Assembly: GCA_963737835.1 (NCBI GenBank)
Contig: CAVTUH010000001.1
Coordinates: 2,170,001-2,234,000, forward strand
DNA: 64,000 nt
Direction: 5' to 3'
DNA from: Palsa-1248 sp963737835
GTDB taxonomy: Bacteria; Gemmatimonadota; Gemmatimonadetes; Gemmatimonadales; Gemmatimonadaceae
The notes beneath the pieces were generated by a model. That model searched no databases, was not told the origin of the DNA, and saw only the letters and a program-made list of their open reading frames with translations. Shown here in pieces: positions 1 through 9,166 of this stretch; the first letter of the stretch is position 1; each line of letters starts with the position of its first letter. Made by a program: the position numbers and the translations under genes.

Positions 1-188
1 AGGCCGGATCCGGCCATGATCAGGATCGCGACGACAGCGACCCAGTGTGTGACGCGCACGATCCTGTGGTGGCGCAGCACCACGTGCCCTGGTTCGGGCA
101 TCGGTGCTGCGGCCGCTGGCGATTCGGCGGGACGCGGCGGGTCGGTGGCGAGCGGGGCGTGCGAGGCTGGGAATGCCTCGGAGGTCAC
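1..188 (-). CDS. Cytochrome b561-like membrane protein, N-terminal part (runs off window start)
   Basis: Reading from the GTG at 188 gives a Pro/Ala-rich leader of about 28 residues, then PEPGHVVLRHHRIVRVTHW and a hydrophobic helix (VAVVAILIMAGSGL) at the window edge. The basic RxxHW segment leading into the first membrane helix is typical of bacterial cytochrome b561 / hydrogenase-type b subunits, where the His can be a heme ligand. The GTG shares GTGA with the msrB stop, so the two genes look translationally coupled; a purine-rich stretch (AGGCGAAGAA) precedes it. An internal ATG at 101 is a possible alternative start. Only about 62 residues are visible, so the family call rests on the first helix. 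Confidence 0.6.
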   Translation of the reverse strand, partial: MTSEAFPASHAPLATDPPRPAESPAAAAPMPEPGHVVLRHHRIVRVTHWVAVVAILIMAGSG

Positions 189-907
189 TTCTTCGCCTCT
201 GCCTTCCCGAAGAGCGCGAGATATTGCCCGTAACCTTCGACTGCCAGGCTATCGACGGGAATGAACCGCATCGCGGCGGAATTCATGCAGTAGCGAAGGC
301 CGGTCGGCGCAGGACCATCGTCGAAGACGTGACCGAGATGCGAGCCGGCGTGCTTCGAGCGCACCTCGGTGCGGGACATGAGCAACGAGTTGTCCGTTCG
401 CGTGGTCACGTTGTTCGCGTCGAGCGGTCGCGTGAAACTCGGCCATCCGGTGCCAGACTCAAACTTGTCTTTGGAGCTGAACAGTGGCTCTCCCGACACG
501 ACGTCGACGTAGATACCGTCGGCGTGATTGTCCCAATACTCGTTCCGAAACGGTGGCTCCGTCCCTTCGTGCTGCGTCACCTGGTACTCCTCCGGCGTCA
601 GCTTGCGCTGGAGGTCTGCATCGCTGGGCTTGTGGAAGTGCTTCCAATCCATCGAAGTCTTCTCCGCCTGTGAAGTAGCTGCCGGATGTGACGGCGAGCC
701 GGTGGTCGCCGGCGGGTTGGTATCGGGGGTACTCGGTGCTCCGAGCGCCGCGAGGCGAGCCGGCGACACTGCAAGCCCGGCGGAGCGCCGCATGCCTGCC
801 GTCATGACGCCGGTGAGCGCGACGGCGATTCCAACTGCACCCGCTGCCCGCGTCAGGCTGCCCAAGTCCCGTCTGTCGTTCCGCATACGCGTCGAGTTCC
901 CTTTCAT
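185..907 (-). CDS. msrB: Membrane-anchored peptide methionine (R)-S-oxide reductase
   Basis: This 240-residue protein would reduce methionine-R-sulfoxide in oxidised proteins. An N-terminal hydrophobic segment (about residues 18-38) and an Ala/Pro/Thr-rich linker place the catalytic domain outside the cytoplasm. The MsrB fold begins near WKHFHKPSDADLQRKLTPEE and contains GTGWPSF, GSHLGHVFDDGP and the catalytic Cys in RYCMNS (about residue 207). The two CxxC zinc motifs are absent, and the position often holding the resolving Cys (usually GCGWPSF) is Thr, so this looks like a one-Cys, zinc-free form needing an outside reductant. ATG at 907 was chosen because GGGAGG lies 5 nt upstream; the longer open frame to 1132 has no matching features. 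It is coupled to the cytochrome b gene downstream. Confidence 0.88.
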   Translation of the reverse strand: MKGNSTRMRNDRRDLGSLTRAAGAVGIAVALTGVMTAGMRRSAGLAVSPARLAALGAPSTPDTNPPATTGSPSHPAATSQAEKTSMDWKHFHKPSDADLQRKLTPEEYQVTQHEGTEPPFRNEYWDNHADGIYVDVVSGEPLFSSKDKFESGTGWPSFTRPLDANNVTTRTDNSLLMSRTEVRSKHAGSHLGHVFDDGPAPTGLRYCMNSAAMRFIPVDSLAVEGYGQYLALFGKAEAKK

Positions 908-1010
908 GCCGCCTCCCGTCGTCCAGATTGCACACCCTGCCCGCGCATCGCGCTGACACGACTGCCCTGACCCAGAAGATGGCGACGACCGCCAGATCGG
1001 TCCCTGAAAC

Positions 1011-2837
1011 TTAGCCGGACTCCCGCCCGGCCAAGGGCCCTGGAGCACCCTCCGGCCCGGGGCCGCTCCACACCCCGTCGTCCGACGGCAGCATTGCCAG
1101 GCGCCGGTCATAGGCGGTGACAATGTGCCCACGCGTGATCAGGCCAAAGATGCGGCCACTGCTGGGATCGACTACCGGCAACGCCCCCACGCCACGCACG
1201 CCCATCTGTCGGACGGCCTCGTAGAGCGAATCGCCGAGGGCCACAACCTCTGACGGCTCTGCCACATCCACCGCGCGGATGAGCGGACCAGCACCGTTGC
1301 CCTCAGCCGCGAGCCGGCCCAGGGCCGACACGGTGATGACCCCCACCAGTCGTTGTGCCGCATCGACCACAGGGAAACACGGCTGATCGCCCGCGCCGAG
1401 GTACTCGAGCAACACCGGAAGCGGTGCTGCCTCGGAAATGACCCTTGGCGAAGGCTCGTAGGCGTCCCGGACCAGAAGCCCTGCGAGCACATCGCGATCC
1501 GCCCCTTGCACGATCGATTCGCCGCGGCGGCGCAGCCAGCCGCTGTACAATGAATCGCCCTCGAATCGCCGCGCGACGGCGTGAGCGAGCACGACCGTGA
1601 TCATCAACGGGAGCACGAGCCCGTAGTCGTTGGTCATCTCGAAGACGAGGAGCACGCCAGTGATCGGCGCATCGGTCGCGCCGGCGATGAGGCCACCCAT
1701 CCCGACGAGCGCGTAGGCGGGCGGACTGACCCCAAGCGACGGCGCCGCGTGCGCGAGGAGGGCGCCGAATCCGCCGCCCGTTGCGGCTCCGATGTACAGG
1801 GATGGTGTGAACACGCCACCCGAACCACCCCCGGTGAGCGTGATGGCAGTCGCGAAGATCTTCCCGAGCGCCAGCGCGAGCAGCGCATACCACGCGAGGC
1901 GCCCAAACATCTCGGCGTGCAGCGCCAGATGCCCATACCCAACCAGCAGTCCGCCGGACACCCACACGAGCAGGCCAACCAGGGCACCGGACAGCCAGGC
2001 CAACCAGCCGCCTGAAAGTCGTTTGCGGGCCCATTGGTGCGCGCGATCCGCAGCGAAATAGACGCGCACGTAGAGCACCGAGACGAGACCGGTGAGAATC
2101 CCGAGGCCAGGGTACAGCACGAGCACCTCGCCCACGGATCCGAAGCCGTACTGCTGCGGAATGGGGAACGCGGGATGGTTGCCGAAGAACATCCGCGAGA
2201 CCACGGCCGCCACCACGCTCGCCACCACGACCGGCGAGAAGGACGCGACCGACAAGGAGCCGAGAATCTCCTCGAGCGCGAAGAAGGCGCCGGCGAGCGG
2301 GGCGTTGAACGCCGCGCTGATGGCGGCGCCGCTCGCACACCCGACGAAGAGACTCACGCGCTCCGGTGTAAAGCGGAACGCACGCCCGAGCCACGAACCG
2401 ATCGCGGCTCCGAGGACGACGACCGGTCCCTCGCTGCCCGCGGACCCGCCGCCGCCGATCGTAATAGCACTCGCCAGCGTACGCGCCAGCGCCGGCCGCA
2501 CAGGCACATCGCCCCCTCTGCGGACGACCGCGAGTTGCACGTCGGGCACGTTCATGCCGTCGTGCCCACCGGCGAGGCGCCGCATGACCAGCCACGCGAG
2601 GGCAATACTGGCACCGGTGATGATCGGTCGATATGCGAGCCGCGCAGTTTGCGGGAGGGCGACGGCCGACCACCGGAAGAATGCGGCGAAGGCGAGGTCG
2701 ATTGCCCGATAGAAGAAAACAACGCCGAGCGCCGTCAGGATGCCGATTGCGACGGCGAACCCCAGCAGAATGGCGTTCTCGCTGAGTCCGCGTCGATTGA
2801 ACCAGCGGACGAACCTGGCCCACGCCGCCGAAATCAT
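1011..2837 (-). CDS. ClC-family chloride channel / H+-Cl- exchanger with C-terminal CBS pair
   Basis: A ClC-family anion transporter of about 608 residues in the inner membrane. Visible ClC signatures are the gating-glutamate loop GSEGPVVVLGAAIG, the inner proton-glutamate region FALEEILGS, and GGGSGGVFTPSLYIG in the second half. About ten hydrophobic helices precede two C-terminal CBS domains (roughly the last 130 residues), which in this family bind nucleotides and regulate gating. Having both glutamates favours an exchanger over a pure channel. The frame is open upstream to 2987 but the extra 50 residues are not ClC-like, so ATG at 2837 is preferred; no strong ribosome site is seen. The marR gene lies upstream on the same strand and may regulate it. 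Confidence 0.9.
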   Translation of the reverse strand: MISAAWARFVRWFNRRGLSENAILLGFAVAIGILTALGVVFFYRAIDLAFAAFFRWSAVALPQTARLAYRPIITGASIALAWLVMRRLAGGHDGMNVPDVQLAVVRRGGDVPVRPALARTLASAITIGGGGSAGSEGPVVVLGAAIGSWLGRAFRFTPERVSLFVGCASGAAISAAFNAPLAGAFFALEEILGSLSVASFSPVVVASVVAAVVSRMFFGNHPAFPIPQQYGFGSVGEVLVLYPGLGILTGLVSVLYVRVYFAADRAHQWARKRLSGGWLAWLSGALVGLLVWVSGGLLVGYGHLALHAEMFGRLAWYALLALALGKIFATAITLTGGGSGGVFTPSLYIGAATGGGFGALLAHAAPSLGVSPPAYALVGMGGLIAGATDAPITGVLLVFEMTNDYGLVLPLMITVVLAHAVARRFEGDSLYSGWLRRRGESIVQGADRDVLAGLLVRDAYEPSPRVISEAAPLPVLLEYLGAGDQPCFPVVDAAQRLVGVITVSALGRLAAEGNGAGPLIRAVDVAEPSEVVALGDSLYEAVRQMGVRGVGALPVVDPSSGRIFGLITRGHIVTAYDRRLAMLPSDDGVWSGPGPEGAPGPLAGRESG

Positions 2838-2969
2838 GTACTGAACGATTCGCAGTTGCCTGCCGAACGTCCCGGCCGGCTCGCGTGGCTGCGCTCCCGT
2901 CCCGACCGCGGCGCCGTCGCTGCGATCCGTCGTCTCGGGGTCAGAGCCCACCGCATGCCCAAACATGCA

Positions 2970-3010
2970 CGAAATGTATTGGGCCAAACGATGCGAGCGA
3001 AATGTATTGG
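2970..3010. promoter_or_regulatory. Direct repeat between marR and the ClC gene, possible operator
   Basis: CGAAATGTATTGG occurs at 2970-2982 and again at 2998-3010, 28 bp apart on the same strand. The patch is AT-rich compared with its surroundings and lies between the marR stop and the ClC start. Paired A/T-rich sites are common targets of MarR-type dimers, but the link to the neighbouring marR is inference. Confidence 0.35.
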
Positions 3011-3082
3011 CTCAAATCTATTCCGGCGCCGTCAACAGCAGGCTCAAGTCTCTGGAATCAACAGAGTCACCGCCGGCTCGTC

Positions 3083-3622
3083 TCAGCGGGCGGCGCGCCT
3101 GGCGCGTCCTTTCGGCGGTTCCTCAAAGAGCATGGCGCCCTGTCCTTGCGCGAGTCCCATCTCGGCCACGAGCCGGCTCAGGCCGCGCGCCAGTGATTCC
3201 CGCTCGGTCGCAGGCATGCGCTGGAGCGCGGTGATCACGCCCGCCTGCGGGGGCAGCGGCGCGCGGTGCAGCAGGACGCGACCCGCGTCGGTCAACTCGA
3301 TCGTGACCCGCCGCGCGTCGAGCGTCGAGCGTTGTCGGCGGATGAGTCGCCGCCGGCGCAGCCGCTCCACGACCGGGGAGGCCGAGCTTTGGTCGGTGTA
3401 GGTGCGGTCCGCCAGCTCGTTGAGTGAGGCGACCGGCCCGCCCTCGTGCAATGCGCGCAAGATGAAAAGCTCTGCCGGGCTGACGCCGACCGTGTCGCGC
3501 GCGCGGTTCGCGCTGAGGCGCAGTGCGCGCACGAGCCGGCGAACGGCTTCGAGTGCACCGCCAACACCGGCCTCACCCCGACTCGACTCGCGACTCCGCT
3601 CGGGTGTTCGTGGGTGTTTCAT
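3083..3622 (-). CDS. MarR-family transcriptional regulator
   Basis: A 179-residue winged-helix regulator. The core carries the MarR pattern: a helix-turn-helix (ELADRTYTDQSSASPVVERL) followed by the wing (RLIRRQRSTLDARRVTIELT) and flanking dimerisation helices. The N-terminus is basic and the C-terminus is extended and Arg/Ala-rich. ATG at 3622 is used; the frame also opens with TTG at 3643. No clear ribosome site precedes it. It is divergent from the ECF sigma gene and upstream of the ClC gene on the same strand, with a direct repeat in the ClC leader as a candidate target. The ligand cannot be read from sequence. Confidence 0.85.
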   Translation of the reverse strand: MKHPRTPERSRESSRGEAGVGGALEAVRRLVRALRLSANRARDTVGVSPAELFILRALHEGGPVASLNELADRTYTDQSSASPVVERLRRRRLIRRQRSTLDARRVTIELTDAGRVLLHRAPLPPQAGVITALQRMPATERESLARGLSRLVAEMGLAQGQGAMLFEEPPKGRARRAAR

Positions 3623-3653
3623 GGACACGAAAGTAAGGAACAACCGCGTCGAG

Positions 3654-3693
3654 GATCAGGGGTCAGGGGATCGCGGCCGCTGCCCCCTGATCG
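3654..3693. repeat. Small inverted repeat with GGGGTCA-type arm
   Basis: GATCAGGGGTCAGGGG on the left is answered by CCCCCTGATC on the right around a central GCGGCCGC. The left arm has the 7-bp unit seen in the larger T-type elements at 25.3 and 47.4 kb. It lies in the divergent marR/sigma promoter region and could form a small hairpin or cruciform. Confidence 0.5.
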
Positions 3694-3742
3694 CCATCTT
3701 TAACTTGCCCTTCCGATATCCGCCCCCCGTATTGAACCCCGC

Positions 3743-4381
3743 ATGCCCTGGTCTTCAACTCGCCCGCACGCCGCGCCGCCGACGGGACCGGCGCAAAGAG
3801 GGTCGCCGGTGGCGGGCAAGTCCGATTCGACATCGGCGGCGCTCGAGAGCGTGATCACGCGCTTCGCGCGTCTGCTGCATCATGTGGCAACGCGGCATGG
3901 GTTGGTGAGCGACGACGTCAATGAGGTCGTCCAGGAAGTGCGTGTGCGCCTGTGGCGCGCTCGACAGGAAAGTGAGACAATCGCGGGCTTGGGCACGTCT
4001 TACATCTACCGGACGGCGTTATCGGCAGCACTCGAAGTCGTGCGTCGCAAGCGCGGGCCCGGCAGGGTCACGTCGCTGGCAGAATTTCGAGACGAGCGAG
4101 GCGAACATGAAGCGTTGGCCTCAGTGGAATCCGATGAGCGGGGACCCGAGCATACGCTTGCACGTGCGGAATTCGCCTCGGCGGTGGCAGCGGCCATGCT
4201 CGAACTAGCCGATGCTCGACGGACGGCCGTTCGGCTGCATCTCGTCGGATACTCGCGCGACGAGATTGCCGGGATGACCGGCTGGTCGGCGGCGAAGGCG
4301 CGAAACTTGATCTATCGCGGGCTCGCGGATCTGCGCGCCGCTCTCCTGCGACGCGGTATCAGCCCTGGTGAACTCGGATGA
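3743..4381 (+). CDS. ECF-type RNA polymerase sigma factor
   Basis: A 212-residue alternative sigma factor that would redirect RNA polymerase to a small regulon. Region 2 is seen at about residues 35-100 (VSDDVNEVVQEVRVRLWRAR, then a helix that fits promoter -10 recognition), and region 4 at about 140-205 (LELADARRTAVRLHLVGYS, then the helix-turn-helix DEIAGMTGWSAAKARNLIYR). The N-terminal 30 residues are low complexity. Its stop overlaps the start of the next gene in ATGA, the usual arrangement for a sigma factor with its own anti-sigma factor. The sequence is divergent for an ECF, so the subgroup is unclear. Confidence 0.82.
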   Translation: MPWSSTRPHAAPPTGPAQRGSPVAGKSDSTSAALESVITRFARLLHHVATRHGLVSDDVNEVVQEVRVRLWRARQESETIAGLGTSYIYRTALSAALEVVRRKRGPGRVTSLAEFRDERGEHEALASVESDERGPEHTLARAEFASAVAAAMLELADARRTAVRLHLVGYSRDEIAGMTGWSAAKARNLIYRGLADLRAALLRRGISPGELG

Positions 4382-5016
4382 CCGGACCTGAGAGTCGGTT
4401 GCGTGCTGCCTATGTCGCCCGTGCGGCCGACGCACCATCGACGCCGCATCCGGCGCCGGAGGCAATTGCGATCGCAGTCGAGCGCAGTGGGACGGAGACG
4501 GACCGACTGGCAGTGCTCGATCACGTTGCCAGTTGCGCGGCCTGCCGAGCCGAGTTCGAGTTGCTCCGGGCGGCGCAGACCGCGGCCCGTCAGCTCGTAC
4601 CGGCAACGTGGCGAGTGCAAGGCATTGGGCTCGCAGCAGCAGCCGCCGTGCTGGTCGCGATCGCGCTCGCGGTCGCCCGCTCCTCGGCGGTGCACCTGAG
4701 CGCCGCGGCGCCCGATCGCGGAGCGACGCAAGCGAGCCGCCCACACACGATCACGCTCATCGCGCCGATTGGCCCCGCTGCGTCCACCGCTCCACGCTTC
4801 GTGTGGCACCGCGTGCCGACGGCTGGCAGCTACCACTTCGAGGTGCTGGATGACTCAGGTGGCGTCGTCGTGCGCGCCGACACACGTGATACCGCTTTCA
4901 CGGCGGTCGCGCTCACGGCCGGGCGCGCCTATCAATGGTGGGTGCAGACCAGGGTGGAGGGTGAGACCTGGCAGTCAGAGTTCGCCGCCATCCAGGTGTC
5001 ACAGTCGGGACGGTAG
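4378..5016 (+). CDS. Zinc-finger anti-sigma-like membrane protein with extracytoplasmic FN3/Ig-like domain
   Basis: This 212-residue protein is probably the membrane partner of the sigma factor encoded just upstream (ATGA overlap). The cytoplasmic part has the HxxxCxxC pattern (HVASCAACRAE) of zinc-binding anti-sigma domains. A single membrane helix follows (GIGLAAAAAVLVAIALAVAR, about residues 82-102). The outer part (about 120-208) looks like a fibronectin/Ig-type beta sandwich with alternating hydrophobic strands and a W-rich end (RAYQWWVQTRVEGETWQSEF). Inference: the outer domain senses an envelope signal and releases sigma. It ends 20 bp from the facing TPR-CHAT pseudogene. Confidence 0.78.
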   Translation: MTGPESRLRAAYVARAADAPSTPHPAPEAIAIAVERSGTETDRLAVLDHVASCAACRAEFELLRAAQTAARQLVPATWRVQGIGLAAAAAVLVAIALAVARSSAVHLSAAAPDRGATQASRPHTITLIAPIGPAASTAPRFVWHRVPTAGSYHFEVLDDSGGVVVRADTRDTAFTAVALTAGRAYQWWVQTRVEGETWQSEFAAIQVSQSGR

Positions 5017-5035
5017 CTCGGGCTCGGGCTCGCGC

Positions 5036-8000
5036 TCAGCGCGCGGCCTCCCGCAATTGACGGACCCAGCTCGGCACGCGATCCGCAGGTGGTACCCGCA
5101 GCGGCACGCGCGTCAGCGGATCCCCGATCAGGATGAAGGCGGCCCACTCCCGTTCGGGGCGCCCGGCCTGTCGCGCCGCGAGCTCCGCTCGACGCACCGC
5201 GTCCGCGACCGGTAAGCCATCGGCGAGCGCTCGGTACACGGCGTAGACGAGCGGGACGGCGTTGCGGTCGTTGAGACCCCATTGGGTCGCCAGCACGCTG
5301 TGCGCACCCGCCTCGAGCAGCGGACCGGTGAAGCCACGGACGCCTTCGCCGGTGACGACGGCGCCGCGCGCGGTGCGGCACGCCGATAGGACCACGAGAT
5401 CCGCCGCCAAATGGAGCGCCGCGAGGTCGCTCGGCCCGACGTATCCCGACTGCCCGCCGCCCGGCGCCAGCGCGAGCGCGCTCCGCGCGGGGACCTCTTC
5501 GTCCACAATGGCGTGCGTGGCAAAGTGAATGACCGAGAACACATCGAGCGGCGTGCGTTCGAGAAACGCAGCACTTGCATCGCCGCGCAAGCGTACCGTC
5601 GCCTCCTCTCCGAACGCGCCGACCATCGCTGCCTCATCGGCGGTCCAGGGAAGCCGCGGCAACTGCCCGGTCGCCGCAAGTGCGGACGCCGCGTCTCGAT
5701 CGAATGCGAAGCCGGTGTCCCGCCACGCGGTCGCGGATGTCGCGTCGCCGGCCATCGCGGCGCTACCGCGATCGACTCTGAGGGGATCGCTTCCATCGCC
5801 GATAACGTCTGGCAGCACCGGGTCGCCGAACGCGAGCACGGTCATGGTGTGCGCAGCCGCCCGCGGGCGGTGCCATTCGTTGACCGCGACGGTTGCCAAT
5901 GGGGCGAGTGAGACGGCGTAGCGATCGATCAGAGAAGATCCGTCCGGGAGACGCAGCGTGCTGAACGGGACTCAATGCAAGGCGCCGTCGGGCACGACGA
6001 CGAGGCGGTGAATCGGGCGAGGGAGGCGAGCGAGATCGGGCAAGAGCGCCGCGCCGAGTGTACGTTCCGCGGCGGACGCCGGCGCTCCCTGATCCACAAG
6101 GGCGTTCAAGCGGTCGATGGTTTCCGTCAGGGAATCGACGGGTGGCACCAACGTCGCGATGGCACGCTGTCGCGTCAGGATGAAGAGCGATGTCCGCACC
6201 GTGCCGGCGCCGGCGACGTACTCCACGAGCGCAGTGCTGTCATCGGGGAGCGCGCGCTGCAACGCCGGCAACCCAATGGTCCGTCCGGGAGCCATCCCCA
6301 CGGTCGACCGATTCGCGGGGTCGATCCGTGGTCGCGCGCTCCCGAGCGCCTCCATCCGCAGCAGTTGATCCGCGAGCTCGCGCGCACGCTGTCGCTCGGC
6401 CAGAGCGAATCCCTCGGCGGCCCGGTGCGACCCGACCGCCGCAGCGATCACCTCGGCGCTCGTCCCTCCAGGTATTTCTTCGGTTGCCGAGAAGGCCAAA
6501 ACGCGGAGCCCCGCGTCGTCGAGCGTGGCGCGCCAGGTGTCCACCTCGTCGTCGGCCCGTCCCAGGAACGCGAGGGCCCGCGTGGTGTCGCCGGTCCGCA
6601 GCCACGCGACCGCCATGTCTTCCTCAATTTCGGATCGGAACAGGTGCTGCGTCGAGTCGAGTGCACGCGCCGCGACGGCGAGCTGGCGGAGCGCCATCCG
6701 CGACCGGCCGCGGTCGAGTGAGATGCGACCCTCGTACCACGGCAGCGTCAACGTCCATGCTCGCGCGCGATCCTTCGTGAGCAGCTGCCGCGTCGTCCGT
6801 ATCTCCTGCTCGGCCGCATCCCAGCGATGCTCCCGAACGTCGACCGCGGCCAGGCCAATGCGCGCACCGAGCACGTCCTGCAACTGCCCGTGGCGCTCCG
6901 CCGCCTCGAGCGCGGTGACCGCGCCGCTCCGCGCAGCTGCCGTGTCGCCGACGGCGAGTGCCCGCCTGCCAACATCACGGCGCAAGAATGCCGAGGCCGG
7001 AGGAGTCCCCAATGGCTGATAGTGCGGCGAACGCGCGCATCGCGTGTCGCCGGGCGTCGGGGGCGTCGCCGAGTTCGTCCGCCAGCGCGGCGAGATTCAG
7101 CTCGGACCATCCGACTCCAGCTGGAAATTTCTGCGCGGTAGCTTCGTCGACGGCGGCCAGGAGGTCCCGCTCGGCGGGCCCGTAGTAGCCCTCATTGAGT
7201 TCGCCGAAGCCGCGCCACTGCAGGGCCGCCGCATGCGTGCTATGGTCGCGGCTCTGAGCGGAGAGCGCGATCACTTCGCCCAATCGCTGTATGGCGTCAT
7301 TGATGCGCCCGCTCGCGCTGAGATCCTGTACGGCGCTGAACTCGCACTGCGCGGCGCCCCGCAAGTCACCAGCGCGGCGCGTCAGCATGGCACCCGAGTC
7401 GGCTGCCTCGAGCGCGCCAGGTGCGTGGGCGGCGCTCAACATCGCCGCGCGCGCGCAGTCCCATCCGCCGCGCAACGCACTCTCCCGCGGGGGAATCACG
7501 GAATCTGCGCGCGCGAGAATGTGCGGTGGCGGTCGGCCGATGTGCCCGCGTTTCGAGCCATGCGAGCTGGATCAGGCTCAGCGCCTCGCCCACAGAGTCG
7601 TTGAGTGCTCGCATCGCCGCGGCGGCATCGGCAAAGCTCCGCGCCGCATCGGCCCAACGGCCGAGGGAGTAGAAGAGCGATCCGTCCCCCCACCTCGCGT
7701 ACGCGGCAATGCGGGCAGCTTCGTGGTCCTGAGCGCTTTCCTCTTCGAGACCCCGGAAGCCCCGCGCTGCGCCCGCCGAGTCGTTTGTGAGGAGGGCGAC
7801 CATCGCGACACCGAAGCGAGCGAGCCGGTCATTGGAGTCACGGCTCACCCGCGCCTGCCAGCGGGCGGCCGTCGCCGGCCCGCTGTCGTCGGAGATCGCT
7901 CGCTCAGCTTGCTCGACGATCCGGTTCGGGCTCTCCGTGGCCGGGGTTGCGTCCTGCGCAGGGGCGTCGTGCGCCACCGCCAAGGCAATGGCAGCGGCCG

Positions 8001-8085
8001 AGAACCAGATCGAATGTTTCCGTCGGGGGTGCTCCGCGGCCGGCTGTTGGGTCCGCCCGAGCTTAATGCTGGCCGTCCCTGCCAT
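5036..8085 (-). pseudogene. TPR-CHAT protein, interrupted by two frameshifts and one in-frame stop
   Basis: The pieces add up to one secreted or anchored protein of about 1,010 residues. An N-terminal signal-like segment (HSIWFSAAAIALAVAHDAPAQ) is followed by Ala/Arg-rich TPR helices and a C-terminal CHAT caspase-like protease domain with the His (HFATHA) and Cys (LSACRTARG) dyad. Three lesions break it. A frame change near 7505-7520 sits in a CG dinucleotide run, a second near 6985-6992 in GGCATTCTTGCGCC, and a TGA at 5972-5974 lies exactly where the conserved CHAT strand continues: VVVPDGALH before the stop and VPFSTLRLPDGSSLIDRYAV after it, in the same frame. CHAT proteins often sit next to ECF sigma/anti-sigma genes, as here. 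The lesions could be true decay or consensus errors. Confidence 0.8.
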
Positions 8086-8154
8086 GGAATGACTATAAGG
8101 CTCAGTTTGGAGGGCGGCTAGAAGGGAAACTGACCCCTGACCCCGCCGTTGTGT

Positions 8155-9102
8155 TTACGGCCAGTCGGCAAACAGCGTATCCATCGGTCCGCCAACACAA
8201 TAGGCGTAGAACCCGTCGTCGCAGCGCGTGAATTGGCCAAAGGTGGCAGCCGCGTGTCGACCCCAGTGGGGGCGATGGCCGTCGATGTCGGTGAAGCCGT
8301 ATTCATCGCTCAGGTCCCAACTGCTAAAGACTCGGCCTGCCTTGGTCGACACCGTGGGATCGGCCGCGAGTGCTGCGACCGCGCGGCCCACGAAAAACGG
8401 AGTCTCCGAGGCGAGGAAATTCGGGTCCTTCGTGCCGCCGTCCTGCCAGGTGGCCTCCGTGACGCCAAACCGCTCGAGCATCGCCTCGGAGCGGAGGAAA
8501 CCTGGAGTGATGGCCAGAGCTGTGATCGGCCGCCGCCGGAGCTCCCGTGCCATGGTGAAGGCCAGCCGGATCACAGAGGTCTTCACGAGGTCGTAGAAGA
8601 TATTGCCGCGGTACCAGAAGCCGTCGCCGTCGGTGATCTCGACAATGAGTCCGGGCCCTGGACTATCGAGCATGAGCGGCACCGCATGCCGGCTCGTGAT
8701 AATGTGCGAGGCGACGGCTTGGCGGAGCATGAGCAGTCCATTGTCGAGCGACACCTGCCAGAATGTCTTCCCGAACTCGGTGAGCTCGTCGCCGCCCCAG
8801 ACGTCGTTGACCAGGATGTCGAGGCGTCCGCTGTCATTCCGGACACGCGCAATGAGCGCCGCCACCTGCTCAGGCTGCGTGTGATCGGTCTGCACCGCGA
8901 CGCCGTGACCCCCGCGGTCGGAGACGAGATCAGCCGTCTCGTCGATCGTCTCCGGCCGGTCCGCGGTCGCCGGGTGCCCCCGGACGCTCCGGCCCGAGCA
9001 GTACACAGTCGCCCCCGCCTCGCCCAGCATTACGGCAATCCCACGCCCGGCGCCCCGCGTTGCCCCAGCGACGACGGCGACCTTCCCGCCCAGTGGCGGC
9101 AT
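8155..9102 (-). CDS. Short-chain dehydrogenase/reductase (SDR), DHRS1-like
   Basis: A 315-residue NAD(P)-dependent oxidoreductase, longer than the 250-residue norm. It has the Rossmann glycine motif (VAGATRGAGRGIAVMLGEAG, residues about 12-31), an NDVWGG version of the NNAG strand, and an active-site Tyr/Lys as YDLVK. The C-terminus is extended and ends with aromatic residues. The substrate is unknown. It is followed (3' side) by intergenic sequence and the TPR-CHAT remnant, and preceded by the cytochrome c gene on the same strand, so co-transcription with the methanol dehydrogenase pair is possible. No strong ribosome site is seen before ATG 9102. Confidence 0.88.
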   Translation of the reverse strand: MPPLGGKVAVVAGATRGAGRGIAVMLGEAGATVYCSGRSVRGHPATADRPETIDETADLVSDRGGHGVAVQTDHTQPEQVAALIARVRNDSGRLDILVNDVWGGDELTEFGKTFWQVSLDNGLLMLRQAVASHIITSRHAVPLMLDSPGPGLIVEITDGDGFWYRGNIFYDLVKTSVIRLAFTMARELRRRPITALAITPGFLRSEAMLERFGVTEATWQDGGTKDPNFLASETPFFVGRAVAALAADPTVSTKAGRVFSSWDLSDEYGFTDIDGHRPHWGRHAAATFGQFTRCDDGFYAYCVGGPMDTLFADWP

Positions 9103-9166
9103 AAGGCCATCAAGTATGTGGAGGACGAATAATAAGTCAATGACCGTTTACTAACTGCGTCGCCCC

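Noticed and set aside
2034..3401. 455-codon plus-strand frame
   Set aside because: It is antisense to the ClC and marR genes and is charged, low-complexity sequence typical of GC-rich shadow frames.
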